NCBI GenBank assembly: GCA_028564705.1
Contig: JAPXFQ010001303.1
Location: 749,501 to 813,500, forward strand
DNA length: 64,000 nucleotides
Reading direction: 5' to 3'
From: Apricaphanius iberus
Lineage: Eukaryota; Chordata; Actinopteri; Cyprinodontiformes; Aphaniidae
Shown: positions 1 through 12,329 of the stretch, piece after piece
Position numbering within the stretch: the first letter of the stretch is position 1
Layout: each line of letters opens with the position of its first letter
The notes under the pieces: generated by a model
Seen by the model: the letters and a program-made list of their open reading frames with translations, nothing else
What the model was told of the DNA's origin: nothing
The model's database searches: none
Made by a program: the position numbers and the translations under genes

Positions 1-188
1 AACTCTAAAACACATTAAAGTATTATAAATTGATAAAATATTTCTTTCTTTAATAAGTGACCATGGTATAAGTGGGATAATGCCCTTCGAGGTGTCCATT
101 ATCAGAATATAATGGACTCCATTATTTTCTGCATGTATATATGCATAATAACCTCTATTCATGGTGACATCCACTGTGGTGTTTGGTG

Positions 189-191
<3 letters not shown>

Positions 192-232
<41 letters not shown>
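192..232. repeat. (AT)n microsatellite
   Basis: An uninterrupted run of AT dinucleotides of about 40 bp. It lies just outside the decayed Tc1 element that follows. No function can be inferred. Confidence 0.95.
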
Positions 233-234
<2 letters not shown>

Positions 235-339
235 CCTAACGTGTCTCTTTTTAAGTTAGTTAAAATGACAATGCCATTTGCTTAGTATCACAATTATGAG
301 AGAAATAATGTGTCAGGGATACATTTTGTACTGTTCTTG

Positions 340-1631
340 TAATGAGTTAATTTCCGCAGTACTTCGTAGTGTTGCCTTTGAACTGTATGACTGGGTCAAA
401 TGTTTTGGGTTTTCTTCCACAAGCTTCCCACAACAGTTTGCTGGAGTTCTGGCCCATTGCTCCGAACAGAACAGGAGCAACTGAGACAGGTTTGGAAAGC
501 TGCATTGCTCACACACACCTTCTCAGATCCGCTGATAGATTCTCAAAAGAATTGAGTTCAGGGCTTTGTGATGACCAAGCCAAACTATTGTTGTCCTTAA
601 ATAATTTTGTAACATCTCTGGATATCTGCTTGGGGGTCACTGTCCACTTAAAAGTCCACATTCCTGCTCGATCTTTAACTCTCTGGCTGATGTCTGTAGA
701 TGTTGGTGCAATGTTTCCACAACATATTCTTTTATCATGATGCTATCTATTTAATAAAGTTAACCAGTTGATCCTGCAGCAAAGCAGCCTCACAGCATGA
801 TGCTGCCACCCACCCACCCCTCCCTTATTCTTCACAGTTGGGATGGTGTTCCCAGGCTTAAAAATGTCTCCCCCTTTTCTCTCCACATGTACCAGTTGTA
901 ATTATGGCCAAGCAGCTTCTATTTTACTTTCTCCAGACCACAGTGCATGTCACCAAGAATAAAGGTTTTTCTGCACATTTGGCAACTGCACTCTTGTGTC
1001 TTTTGGTGTAATGGCTTCCTCCTTGCTGAGTGGCCTTTCAGTCTAACCAGCTTCAGCCACCATCTTCACAAAGCCTCCGGCTTTTGCTCTGAGGTTCAAT
1101 TTACACATTTTGGACCAAAACATCTCTGAGACACAGAACTCGTCTCCTTCCTGAGTGGTGTGATGGTTAGACAGTCCCATCATGTCTACACTTAATCGTC
1201 AGAATGGAAAAAGCGAGGAACCTTCCAGCATCTGGACATTGTTCCAGAGAATCAACCATGTTCAACCGTGTGCGGCTGAACAATTCTCTTACCAATTCCT
1301 CTTGACGTTCATTTCATTTCAAATAAGAGAGTAGCATGTTAGAGGTATGGCCTCAGGATTCCCCCGAAGGTATGCCTCCAGTTTACCCAAAAGTGTCAGT
1401 TAACCTATCCGAAGTTTCCAAAGAAATGACATCATCATCATCATCTGGGCTTTATCCCATTTTTTTTAAATATATTACTTGTTCTGTATGTAAACTTCTA
1501 ATTCTGAATACATTACTAAATAAATCTGACATATTCTTACTCTCATTATCGTTTCATTTAACAAATAGAAATAACTTTTAGGGAAGTTTGGTGTGGTTTA
1601 TTTGGTGTGTGTAAACTTCTGACTTCCACTG
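340..1631 (-). mobile_element. Decayed Sleeping-Beauty-type Tc1 transposon
   Basis: The right end reads GTAAACTTCTGACTTCCACTG followed by TA (1632-1633), which is the outer terminal repeat of fish SB-like Tc1 elements with its TA target. A second, inner direct-repeat copy (TGTATGTAAACTTCT) lies near 1485-1500, as expected for the IR/DR layout. Read on the minus strand, the interior keeps Tc1 transposase landmarks: the GTGGCAGCATCATGCTGTG block (near 785-830) and the C-terminal end near 360-500. Stops and frameshifts are everywhere, so no protein is made. The opposite terminal repeat, expected near 250-340, is not recognisable. Family membership rests on remembered fish consensus sequences. 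Confidence 0.85.
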
Positions 1632-2148
1632 TACTTTACGATTATTCCATACTTTGTCTAAATTTATCCCTTAGAATCCAGATGTACTACTTTGAAGCTT
1701 TGGGGCCAAAAGGAAAGAAGGGTAAGCTGCTGTGCTTCGTAGAGCATCACTGAGAGCCAAATATGTCTCTTTTTTCTAATGCTGCCAAAATCAGAGACAT
1801 TGTGTTGGACAAGTGACGGAAATTATGATGTTTAATTTGCACAGTCAGGATGTGCATTTAAAAAAGAGAGAGAAATATCTTAAAGATAATACAGTAAATT
1901 GTTCTGTTTTCCATATGGATTAAGCTTTTTTATCTTTTAACTTTTACGTACAATGACTGTTTTTGAGCAGGACTCATATCATAGTATGCACTGAGTTATT
2001 AAGAGTACTTTTGCACCAGAATGAGCCACACAGATGTGTTTGCTGTCTTTGGATTGCACTGGATGCCGCTCACCTACTGATCCCTACAGATCATTCCTAA
2101 AGAAATTACTCAGAAACTGGCAGCGGGAAGAGGATTTGGGCCACTTAC

Positions 2149-2399
2149 TTGAACCTCCCCTGGCAGTGCTGGCATTGATCTCCGACCCATCCTCGTTCGC
2201 AGACGCAGGATCCGTTGATGCATTTCCCCGAGTTACAGTTTTTGTCACAGGATTTCGCCGGGGAGGCGTGCGTCAACAGCACGAAGGAAAACAAAGCCCA
2301 CGCCACCAGATATTTGTTGATTCCTCTCGGATCGCTCCTCGAAGTAACCTTCGGTCCGAATACAAAAAGTCTAGTCTGACATTTCCCCCCCATTTCCAT
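2149..2399 (-). CDS. atrnl1: Attractin-like 1, first coding exon (partial gene)
   Basis: The exon encodes residues 1-84 of an attractin-family type I membrane glycoprotein; the CUB, kelch, C-type lectin, PSI and transmembrane parts must lie off the left edge. Visible are a hydrophobic signal segment (about residues 30-46, ending THA) and a cysteine-rich EGF-like start (cysteines 51, 55, 60, 65, 67, 76, 79) ending GWVGDQCQHCQGRFK, which I recall as identical in human ATRNL1 and different in ATRN. The start MEMGGK resembles human METGGR, and its context GCCATGG is strong. The frame stays open upstream to about 2474 but only a TTG is found there. The exon ends with the donor AA|GTAAGT (intron begins at 2148), phase 2, splitting a lysine codon. 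ATRNL1 is linked to melanocortin signalling and neuronal maintenance by analogy with attractin. The neighbouring afap1l2 supports ATRNL1 rather than ATRN. Confidence 0.9.
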
Positions 2400-2474
2400 G
2401 GCTCTTCTTGGGTCTTCCTTCCCTCCAGGTCGACCAAGCGGGGCCTTCTCGGGGAGAAAGCTTAGACTTCTCAA

Positions 2475-3300
2475 GACCCTTCAACTATAACAAAGAAGTG
2501 CTGCATATTCGTTGAGTGGTGGACATACTAGATTAATACTTGAAAAGGCCTAAAACATAGCAATGTGTGCCTACTAAAGCTGCTCGGTTAACCGCATGCA
2601 TAGACTTTGAGTGAGAGGAATTCCCTTCACCAGACCTCCTTGGAATTAGCTATTTAAAGAAACAATAAAAATCAAATCAAAACCTACTTCCAACAGCGTA
2701 TTAGCTGGAAATACGCATAGACCATACAAACACAGGTCATTAGGCCGAGTAGCTCATGTGCAGTTTGATGCGTTGATTTAGGACCAATCTTTCCCAAATG
2801 CCATCTTAGCAGCCATTTTAATGCCTTAACAAACCTCCATACTAAAAGTGGGTCGTTCCACTCTCTGCTGGGCTTTAACCGAATCTTCCTTTCCCCAAAC
2901 AATCACATATAACAACCCCAAAAGTGGTTGAAGCGTTTGTAGTCAGCAGAGCGGGGTTGCCGCAGTGGATGTGCTGTGATATGGGAACCGGGAGGGATAT
3001 TCTTGCCCCAGTACTGCTGCTGGGGGGTATTTTCAGCAGACACTTCGGCTATTCTTTATCCAAACAATCGGCTCCCAATGCGGCTCCAGGGTTCCTCAAG
3101 CGTGATTTTTGTCACATTACCGTCTGTTGTTGTCTCTTTAGTATTCCAGCTGAAAATATGTCTCGTTTCTCTCGAAGCTTCGCGACAACAGCCAGCGATG
3201 CGAAGCTAGGCAGCAGCAGAGCTCCTCAGGTTGGGAAAAACTAAACACGGCGTGCGCATGCGCACTGGAAACAAGTTCCGCTTAAAGGTACAGCGCTAGA
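2475..3300 (-). promoter_or_regulatory. Probable atrnl1 5' UTR and promoter, CpG-richer
   Basis: The stretch upstream of the atrnl1 start has more CpG than the surrounding sequence. It ends at a perfect NRF1-type palindrome, TGCGCATGCGCA (3253-3264). Such sites are typical of TATA-less CpG promoters. The transcription start is not defined by the sequence. An open frame on the plus strand (2924-3244) is probably a by-product of the base composition. Confidence 0.55.
3253..3264. promoter_or_regulatory. NRF1-type palindromic site
   Basis: TGCGCATGCGCA fits the NRF1 consensus YGCGCAYGCGCR on both strands. It lies about 0.85 kb upstream of the atrnl1 start codon. Function is inferred from the motif and position only. 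Confidence 0.6.
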
Positions 3301-4732
3301 AACGAGCACGGTTGGCCAATGCGACATTGATGGTAATCATTTGTAGGTCAAGGACTTCCATTCAAAAGTCGAAAAAAAGACATCAGTTTCCGCAGTTGCA
3401 ATAAAATATATAAAATAAATAATTTTCTGATACTCATCTGCGTGGTCTGTGAATGTTTTTTTGTGATGGTAATATCAGACAGTACTGCTTGAAAAATAAA
3501 GCAGATTTTTTTATCTTAGTTTTTAAAATATAAATTTTTATAACAAGCAAACATTTTTCCGTTTTCACCAGTCATAAACTTCAAGTTAGCTTGATTTCCA
3601 TTTCATCAGAAAAAAAAGAATTTTTAAATCATTCGCAAAGAAAAAAATTCTCAGACTCTTACTCCACTCTGTGATATCACCAGGCATGGACATCTGGCAT
3701 ACTGGGCATAGCCTGATGGGCCGACTCACAGCTTTTGGGCCAGTTCGGGGCTGTGATAATTTGAGCAGAACGATAATATTAATTTTATATGCACCACAGT
3801 GACACACGGGCTGTTTTCTCTAAGGAAATTTAGCTAATCCGATGGAATCTTTCAGTCCTCTTTAACCCCAACCATCCCTGACTGCAGCATTTTTTTATTT
3901 CTGCAGCACACAGCAGCTTCCCTCTGCTACAGGGGTCAGGTACAGAGATAATTTTGAGGTGTAACAATCCGTAGCCTTTGTTTATTAGACTGTGCGTACA
4001 GACTTTTTATTCATACCCTCTGCTTATTAAACCATGTGTACATATTCATGAGCTACGGGTGTCATTTTAAGGGGTGGAGACAGGTGCAGGTTGGTAAAAT
4101 TATGCTGGACTGTGTAACAGTTAACCATATACTTTTACTGCAATTATTTTGTATTTAAAATAGAGGCGAGAGAGACAAATAAGCTTTAAATTACAGTATG
4201 TATGCAATGAAAAATTCCTGGGGAAACAATATTTATTCTCATGTGGCTTTGAAGACAAACTGAAAATTGTCCAAAAATTGCACATTGTATGCCCGCCTTG
4301 TATGCCCAACTTGTAGTGGCTGCATGGAATAGTTGTCACAGCATAATTATAACACCTTGCATTAAAGAGATATGAGCACCTGTTGATACTTCACCAATGT
4401 CCGAATGCAAGTCTTTATTGAACATAGTGAATCTCTGCAAAGAATGCTTTGGCATCAGCAGATAAAGATTGTATAGGATAGTGGAATACGAGCCAGTTTG
4501 GATACTGATTATATGGAAATTGCACTGGGAGCACAAGAGCTGGTAAAAAAACAAAAAACAATTGGATCAGATTGTTAGGTGTTGGGGACAAAACTGTGAT
4601 TTATAAATACTGCCAGGTACAGCTCCCCAACTAAAATGACTCTTATGTCTATACTTTGTTAAAGGACCCCAAATCCGTGCCCAGGGTTTACTAACCAAGG
4701 GAAGAGATTTGGAATTTGCACTCAGTTTATTA
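3301..4732. other. Intergenic sequence without recognised genes
   Basis: AT-rich spacer between the atrnl1 promoter and a SINE. I see no open frame, repeat family or RNA gene I can name here. Confidence 0.6.
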
Positions 4733-5448
4733 AATGGTAAATGGCCTGTATTTGTATAGTGCTTTACTTATGCTGCGTTCAGATCGCAGGCTTTGTCAGT
4801 GTCAAGCAAGCTCATAAAGCGACAAGTTCGACGCATATACACAGAAGATACATTTTCAAGCTGAAGCTTGCAAAGCAACCAGGATCTCTGGAGATCTCTG
4901 GAGATCCTGGTTGGCTAGGCAGCGTCGACGTCGGGCAATGTCAATACAGTGAGACGCTCTGATTGGTTGCCTTCCTGCGTCAAGAGCGTTAGGACCGTCA
5001 AAAGTGTTGCTTCTGTGTTGCTATGAGCTTTGAAGCTTGAAAGGTAGGGAAAGTTTGAAAAGTTGACGGAGCCAAGGCTCACAAAGCGCAGCAAAGACGG
5101 TGACGCTCCTCCAACGGCCTCAACCATAGAATTAACATGTAATCTTGACGTTGACAAAGCCTGTGTTTTGAATGCAGCACCAGTCCCTACGGACCCCAAA
5201 GCGCTTTACACTACATTTACCGATTCATACACTGGTGATGGAAAACTATGTTGTAGCCACCTGGGGTGCACTGACAGAGGTGAGGCTGCCAGACACTGGC
5301 GCCACCAGGCTCTCTGATCACCAACAGTAGGCAACGGTTGAAGTGTCTTGCCCATGGCACAATGACTGAGACTGTTGGAACCGAGCCTTAAACTGGCAAC
5401 TTTCCGATTACAAGTTGAACTCCCAAATCCTGAACCACGGTCGCCCCC
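4733..5448 (-). mobile_element. tRNA-derived teleost SINE, split by a MITE
   Basis: On the minus strand the element starts near 5448 with a tRNA-like head: an A-box-like GTGGTTCAGGATTTGGGA and a B-box-like CCAGTTTAAGGCTCGG (about 5381-5396). A body follows that is widespread in teleost genomes (GTGTAAAGCGCTTTGGGGTCC), and the 3' end reads TACAGGCCATTTACCATTT. The body is interrupted between 5183 and 4767 by a 409-bp inverted-repeat element. Without that insert the SINE is about 300 bp. It is an old copy with many substitutions. Confidence 0.75.
4771..5179. mobile_element. PIF/Harbinger-like MITE nested in the SINE
   Basis: The terminal inverted repeats begin TGCTGCGTTCAGA on the left and TGCTGCATTCAAA on the right (read inward), and both continue into GGCTTTGTCA. 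The interior contains GAGGCCGTTGGAGGAGCGTCA, also found in the element at 28158, which carries a HARBI1-like transposase exon. That assigns this copy to the same family as an internally deleted derivative. The flanks are TTA and CCA, compatible with a decayed 3-bp target duplication. It codes for nothing. Confidence 0.75.
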
Positions 5449-6462
5449 GTAAACTGTAGCTACAGATCTCAAAATTATGTCTGCACCTGGGCGGATAAAG
5501 AAACAAATCAATTGTTTTTGGGATATGGTTCAGATTTTAAGTTTCAAATGAGCAGCAGCCTAATAATAAAAAGTAAATTAGTGCAAGTCGTGACCTTTTT
5601 TTTAAAAAAATGTAAAAAAAAAAAAACAAAGCTGAAAATAGCTTTGGGAATGTTAATTTCACAAAGGTTTGAGAGAGAAACATTTAACCAATTTCTTAAA
5701 TTGACACAGTGGCTGGATCAGCTATGTTCAGTGTTGTGAAGTGTTGTTTTGAAGCGGTTGATTAATTACTGAAGGAGAGGAAAATATCACAAGCTTTCAC
5801 TTCATCTGACTCAGTTACACCAAACTAACACAGGATAAGTAGATAATACATATAACTTGTCATATTTAATATGATTATTTTAATGAAAAGTATGGACTTT
5901 TAAAAATGATTTGACATCATACAATTTATTCAAAATTAAACTTTTACACGTTATTTTTAGATGGCTGACTCTCTTTTTGTTTTGACAAGGTATCAAAGAA
6001 ATTGTTGCACTTCACTTTGAGCCTTCGCGTCTGTCCACATACAGTGCAGCTGTTTGTCTGCTCATAAAGTACACATGTAGATTAATCACGTTTGGTTTTA
6101 CTAATTGTTTATTTGTATAAACGGTATATTTCATAAAACATTGAAAAAAAAGTCCATAGCAGTGTTTCTTTGACATCCTGTCTCACTTCAAGATGGGAAT
6201 TGTGACACCTGAGCATTCTTCAATGATTAACAAGTCTTTGAGTAGTGCAGGCTGCTGTGCTTTTTAAAAATAAAATTTTTAAACAATACAACGCAATGCA
6301 AATGATTATAGCGGACTGCCATTGACAAATACGCCATGGCCTTTTTATGTTCCCAGTCAGCCCCTGGATATCACTGCCTACATATGGTAATGAGAAATGT
6401 GTTTTTAACATTTATTTTAAAATGCATTAAAAAATGTCATAGGTTATTTATATGCTAGTTAT

Positions 6463-6660
6463 TACCTCTGCCAAAAAGGTTGTGCTTTCAGAAGGGTATG
6501 TTTGTCTGTCTTAATTTGCAGCATATCTCAATAAGTTATTGATAGATTTTGTTGAGATTTTCAGGAAATGTCTACAAGGGCGGAATTGATTAGAATTTGT
6601 GGGGGATCAGAAAACAGCCATTATCGAAATAGAGGTTTTTGTGAAGAAATAGGCATACAT
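6463..6660 (+). repeat. Degenerate teleost dispersed repeat (CTCTGCCAAAAAGGTT type)
   Basis: The stretch starting TTACCTCTGCCAAAAAGGTT and followed by a TTTGTCTGTC tract and a GATTTTGTTGAGATTTTCAGG block resembles a common fish repeat that begins ACCTCYGCCAAGGAGGTTATG. The class is unknown to me. The copy is old and its right edge is uncertain. Confidence 0.45.
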
Positions 6661-8100
6661 AATTAATAATGATGTAATTGTGATTCCAGCTACTAAAGGT
6701 ATTTGTTTTCAAGGTCAAGGAATCTAAAAAATTTATTAAATTAGATCAAAACATTTAGGGGGGAATGAGCTGCCATGTGCTCTCCAAGTTCTTTTTTAAT
6801 TCTCTCCATGGTTTGTACCAATAAGAAAAATATCCCTGGAAAAGATATACACAGACAGCAAACAAGCATGCCTTAAAAACTGATTATGTTGAATGCAATT
6901 TTAAGAATACTTGGCTGTGACAAATGAATTCTTGTCTGATTGTCTTGTCTACTTGCCTTGACTTCAAAATCCATAGCCATAGTATAGTTCATTTACACCA
7001 GGGGCATCCAAAGTGGCCTGGGAAAGTTTATGACATATGCACTTTGTTCAGACTCCAAGTCAAATCATTTATTTTAAAGTTGTTCAAAAAATCTTAAGTA
7101 CTACACAAAGTATTATGTTTTTAAATAATCATCCTTGTTTCGCATTCTCTTTCATTTCTATAGTAAATAGGATGATATCTGTCAAGTGAATTTTACTGAC
7201 TACTACTTTGGTGGAGCCAAATCTGATTTTAATTTATTCAGTAAATTTGGTACATTCAGTACTGTTGAACAGCTCATCATTTCTAGCTATCAGTGTTTTG
7301 TGTCTCCTTATTACACTTAGACTATTTGTATTCTTTGTGTTGATGAAAATTGCACCAAAGTGTATTAGGCTTAGCACTGAAGGCAACAAAAATACCAGCA
7401 GCACTTGTACCACTGTTTGAGAACCATGGTTTTCGGACAGTTGTACTTGCACCTTGACAAATAACTCGAATGACACTTCTGTTCTTTTTTTTTATTAGTT
7501 AATCTCAGAAAACTTATTAAGGTGGTACCAACTGCAAAAAAGAGTCCAAACACTGTGGTAAACAGTATTTGTGTGATGAATCCATTGCTAATAAGAAGTC
7601 AGTGAGAGCTACGAGTTTCTATTCTGTGAATTTTGGTCAATCCAGTTGGTACAACCCACAAGTATAGGGTTGGCTTCCTCGTGGTACCAACCTAAAGATG
7701 TTATTTTAAACAAAACTGTCAAGACTAGTGAGACTGTTACAACCAAGTAGATTGTGCCCTGGGATCTAATAGTTTGCACAGCCTTATTTCATTTAGTAAG
7801 TTCACAAAAAAAAGAACACACAACCACAAACTGTTATCAGAAAGTGAAAAATGTAACTTTGCTGTACAGTTAAAAGAACAACTAATGTAATTATTTATTA
7901 GGTTCTGAGATCATAGTATTGGAGGGTGAGATGACAATTTTTCTCACAGATCACATGGCTTTAACCAAATAGTGTCAACTCCAATTAACTCGTAGCTATC
8001 CCGTCCCTTTAGGGGTTTGTCTTAGAGCCACACTTACAGTAATTGTCAACTGCAAACCTTTTTTTCTTTCAAATCTCACTAAATAGTTTTTGACATGCAC

Positions 8101-8141
8101 CTCTCTCTCTCTCTCTCTCTCGCTCTCTCTCTCTCTCTAAT
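8101..8141. repeat. (CT)n microsatellite
   Basis: CT dinucleotides run for about 40 bp with one CG interruption. Confidence 0.9.
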
Positions 8142-11100
8142 TCTCTGTTATATCTCATATTCAGATAGTAGCCAAGAAAGACAAAGATAAGACGCTTGCC
8201 GTTGCTACATGTGTGTTTGTGCATGATTATGATGCCTCCTACTCACCTGAATGAAATAGTATGCGCTGCAGATCTGAATGACATGGTGATGAGGTAATTC
8301 AGTCATTTGTTTCGTGTGTGTTGGAGAAGAAACACATCCAGAAGTTGCAGAGTATAAGGTCTTGAGGACAGGAGTTGGTTAACCCTGAAATAAATAAACA
8401 TATCTTGTTTAATCGTTATAATTTGTCCTGTCTTAACTGGTTTTCAACTTGTTCTGCAGTTTGTCTGATTTATTAGATGGGTGATTAAAATAAAAATGTG
8501 GAGTTATTAGCTGCTCCACCTGCAGATGGCAGTGTTGCACAGTGGCGCTAAGGGGACAATCACGCTTCATGAAATAAAAAAACAATAAGAGAAAAATTAT
8601 AAAAAGAGATAACTATTTGTTTATATAATATGTTATTTGATGAGGAAAAAAAGATGCAAATTCTTGTAAAACTACTTTAAACTACAACAGTCCGATGGGG
8701 AGTTTCATTCAGAGCAAATGTTTGAGTTGGCAATTGTTTTACATCATAGGAAATTCAATACATCTAAATAGATAGTGGATAAAGTGTAACACTTTGAAAT
8801 CTAAAGAACCACAGTTTATTTTCTGCAGAGCTTGCTGCTATCTTGACCACACCTTAACTAAAAACAATGTAATCACGATTTGACCAAACACTCCCCATCT
8901 AGAGCTACTGGGGGAGCATGTTGATGTTCAGTCAGGTGCATATATCACTGTGGTTCAGAAAAGTGGGCTCCATTATCATAAGATGTCTAATGGCAGCATG
9001 GATTCTGTAATCTTGGTCAAAACGTAATTAGGGAAATAAGAAGCTGGTGCAGAGTCAGTGAGTCCTTTTTTTGGGGAGAGTATTCACAGGCGAAAGCATA
9101 CGATTTGGAGTACATTTTATTGAATTTCCATGAAAATGAGAAGCCTGTATTCAGATGTATAAGAAGGTATATTATTAGTCTCTGTATCTGCATGCAAACA
9201 TGGAGGAGAGACGCAAATTAAACAGGGTTCACTGTTATTCTGGACCTGACCTTTTTCACCTCTGATTCATAGCTGAGGAATGCTTTCTGTCTGAGTCCAG
9301 AGTCCGCATCTTTGACTTCTTTATACACCTCAACTGTCTGTGTTCACTGATTTCAAACACTCAGCACTCTTTTTTTGTCATTAACTTACAATTCACTTAC
9401 AAATATTTCCTTTAGTAGCTAAATATGAGCACAGCAGATCTTAAAGTTTCAACCAAGTTAGAGATCTCCATGGTTCTGCACAAAAGGAATTCCCCTGCTG
9501 GATTAACGGGACTTCTGCAGAGGGCTCACAGACAAAGAAAGAGTGGAGGCAAGAAAGCCCAGACCACCCTGGTTTTCACTTCTTGCTGAGCCATCATTTT
9601 GTCTGACTCACATTTGCCTTTCCCTCAAGCCTTTACAGCAAGGAGTAAAAAAACTCAACATCATCTACAGACCTGTCTGAAAAGAGGTGAAATCTACTCA
9701 GAGCATAACTCAAGGCTAACAAGTTGATGACTATTCCAAATATAAAAGAAAAAGTCAGTGCATTTTCAAGAAAAGAACAATTCAGATAGAGCCAAATCAT
9801 TCTGAAGATTGACAAGACTTGATTTGGGAAAAAGTTAGGTCCCAGGATGATATCTAATCTACCTACTTGACATATCTTTCAAAGGTGGGAAAAATACATA
9901 TTTTGTTTGTGCTTTTTTCATCTTTCATTTTCTTTTAAATTAATACATCAGTATGGATCATGAACTATAAAACACCATACTGGACCCATGTTTACTCTTT
10001 AATATGACCCTATCATTTTAAACTGACCCCAAATAAACTAGAGCATCTGTAAGAACTCCAGAAGAGGGAAGCATCTTCATTACGGTAGTAAAATATAAAA
10101 CTAAGGGACATCAGTGCGTGATATTGACTTAAATCAGATTTTATGGTGAGGAAACTGTGGCCTAATTTGATGGATTCAATTATTCATTTGATTTAGATTT
10201 TTACAGTGATAAAAGCAATAATATTCAATTTTTTGGCACTTAAAAACATAGGTTGGATTGATCAAAGTCTGGATTTGACCACTCACGTCCCATTCTGCGT
10301 CCAGTTGGACCAACATCATGCATCTTAACAACCAGCAACACTAGACACCAAATTAAATTCCTAAGACTAATTGGTACATAACATACATGGTAGTATGGTT
10401 GGGTCTATGTTATCATTCCTGCTGTCAGTTTAACAGAAGAGCTGATAGTAAAATGTAAGACAATGTTATGTATTTGTATACACTCCTCAGTGATTTCCTG
10501 CCTTCTTTTCTGTATGGTCTTTTCTTGTTTCATCATTTACTCTTATATTTTATTTGAGCTTAAGGAATGACTAAAGTGTTGTAGAGAAGGCTGCAGACAA
10601 CATTTGCTGTTTTTGTAACACATCTGCAGAGTTTCATGCCATCTCTTCGGGGGGGAACTCAAATTCAGAGTCTTATTTATATTCCTGAAGACCTCTTCCA
10701 TAATTTAAAAACTTTTTACATTAAATCTGTTTATATTTTCCCTCTTATCCAGGTTTCGTTTGTCTATCAAGTTGCCAGTCTCTATTCTTTGAATCATATC
10801 TGGACCGTCTGTCTCCAACATAACAGCAGAAGTTGATTGTATTTGTCCTCAGAAAAAGAAACATTTTCATTCGAAATTACTCATGCACCTCTTGTCCTTG
10901 AGTCATTAACCGGCTTTAGATTGCATCATATCGTTAGACCAACCTGTGTGTGGCCTTTTCTTTGGGATGTGACTTCATCTTATGAAACATAACCCTAACC
11001 TAACAGACAATTATTCTTGTCTGAGCTGCTAAAATTAAAACGTTAACCACATGTTTTACGTAAACGTGCACATGCCCTCTCCCTCCTCAAATACAAGTTA

Positions 11101-11673
11101 CACTGAACGTCTTGTTAAAAAAAAAAAAAAAGAGGGAAAACACTGAGATTCGTGTCATGCGTTTTAATCATCCACTGGGCTGTGTTTTGTTGCTTGACAT
11201 TCCTCTCATACCTCCACCCAGTCATGATTCTCCCACAGGGGTGATGGAATGTGAAGGTACTTCACTTCTCTGCATTACACAAATAAAGCGTTTGGACTTC
11301 TTTGTAAAGATAAATACTTCAGTGTTTGGGTATAACGGATTACAGTCTTTCCCCATGTAAAAGATGCTCCATGTCTTTGGTTAAAAACATTTAGAACAAC
11401 CAATTACTTCTTTTTCAAAGATGAAATGAAAAGTCTTGTTTTGTTTAAGAAAAAGAGAGGAATCGAATGAGTTTCTTTAAAAAATGATAGAAATCACTAG
11501 AGATATGCTGTAGTTTGTGAAATGCAGAATGTGGTCAGTTTTATCTCAAGCTGACTGCTTTCAAAGTTTATAGAAGTCACACATAATTTGCATAACTAAC
11601 CATGTGCAATTATCTGCACCTTTACACACTTTATCTGCTCTAATTTCCTTTGTGACACCAAAAAGGTTTAATA

Positions 11674-12175
11674 TCCATCCATCCATCTTCTTCCGTTTCT
11701 CTAGGGTCGGGTCGCTGGGGCAGTAGGTTAAGCAAAGAGACCCGGACTTCCCTCTCCCTAGCCACTTGGGTGAAAAACGTTCCCAGGCCAGCTGGGAGAC
11801 ATAGTCCTCCAGCTAGTCTTGGGTCTTCCCCTGGGTTTCCTCCCGGTGGGATGTGCCCGGAACACCTAATCAGGGAGGTGACCAGGAGGCATTCTGACCA
11901 GATGCCCGAGCCACCTCAACTGGCTCCTCTTGATGTGGAGGAGTAGCGGCTCTACTCTGAGCCCCCTCTGGATGACCGAGCTCCTCACCCTATCTCTAAG
12001 GGAGAACCCAGCCACCCTGCGAAGAACACTCATTTCAGCTGCCTGTATCCGTGATTTCGTTCTTTCGGTCACCACCCAGAGTTCGTGACCATAGATAAGG
12101 GTAGGAACGTAGATCCACCAGTAAATCGAGAGCTCTCTCTTCACCACAACAGACTGGTACAGCATAACTGCGGAC
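11674..12175 (-). mobile_element. RTE-clade (Rex3-like) LINE 3' fragment
   Basis: On the minus strand, 12165-11866 encodes a stretch typical of the C-terminal part of fish RTE/Rex3 reverse transcriptases: YGHELWVVTERTKSRIQAAE, then LRRVAGFSLRDRVRSS, then LRWLGHLVRMPPG. The sequence runs on to a GATG-repeat tail (CCATCCATCCATC on the plus strand at about 11677-11689), as expected for Rex3-type ends. The element is 5' truncated. The frame is intact across about 100 codons, so this is among the younger repeats here. The exact clade is from memory. Confidence 0.75.
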
Positions 12176-12329
12176 GCCTTACCAATCCGTCTATTTTCAA
12201 CTCATGAGATAGAAATCTATATTGAACTTCACGCGCCACGTTAAGGGCCTAATTGCAAGAAATTACTTCCGAAGAACCTGACAACAGGACGTAGGCAAAA
12301 ACAAAACAACATAACATACCCTATCCTAA

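Larger units (their letters stand above)
5449..11660. other. Intergenic spacer, mostly unassigned
   Basis: About 6 kb between the SINE and an RTE fragment. Two items are listed separately (6463-6660 and 8101-8141). The remainder is AT-rich and shows no gene, RNA or repeat that I can name. Short open frames here have no recognisable motifs. Confidence 0.5.

Noticed and set aside
192..232. Regulatory AT-rich element
   Set aside because: A plain (AT)n microsatellite with no gene start nearby.
2145..2474. Longer atrnl1 N-terminus starting at 2474
   Set aside because: The codon there is TTG, not ATG. The first ATG in frame (2399) has a strong context and matches the human start.
2924..3244. 106-codon plus-strand frame ending RSFATTASDAKLG
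   Set aside because: No domain is recognised, and it lies in the CpG-rich promoter where long frames arise by composition.
5381..5448. Functional tRNA gene
   Set aside because: The A- and B-box-like sequences belong to a SINE head. The cloverleaf is not complete and the B box is mutated.
5206..5511. 101-codon minus-strand frame
   Set aside because: It is a translation of the SINE, not a gene.
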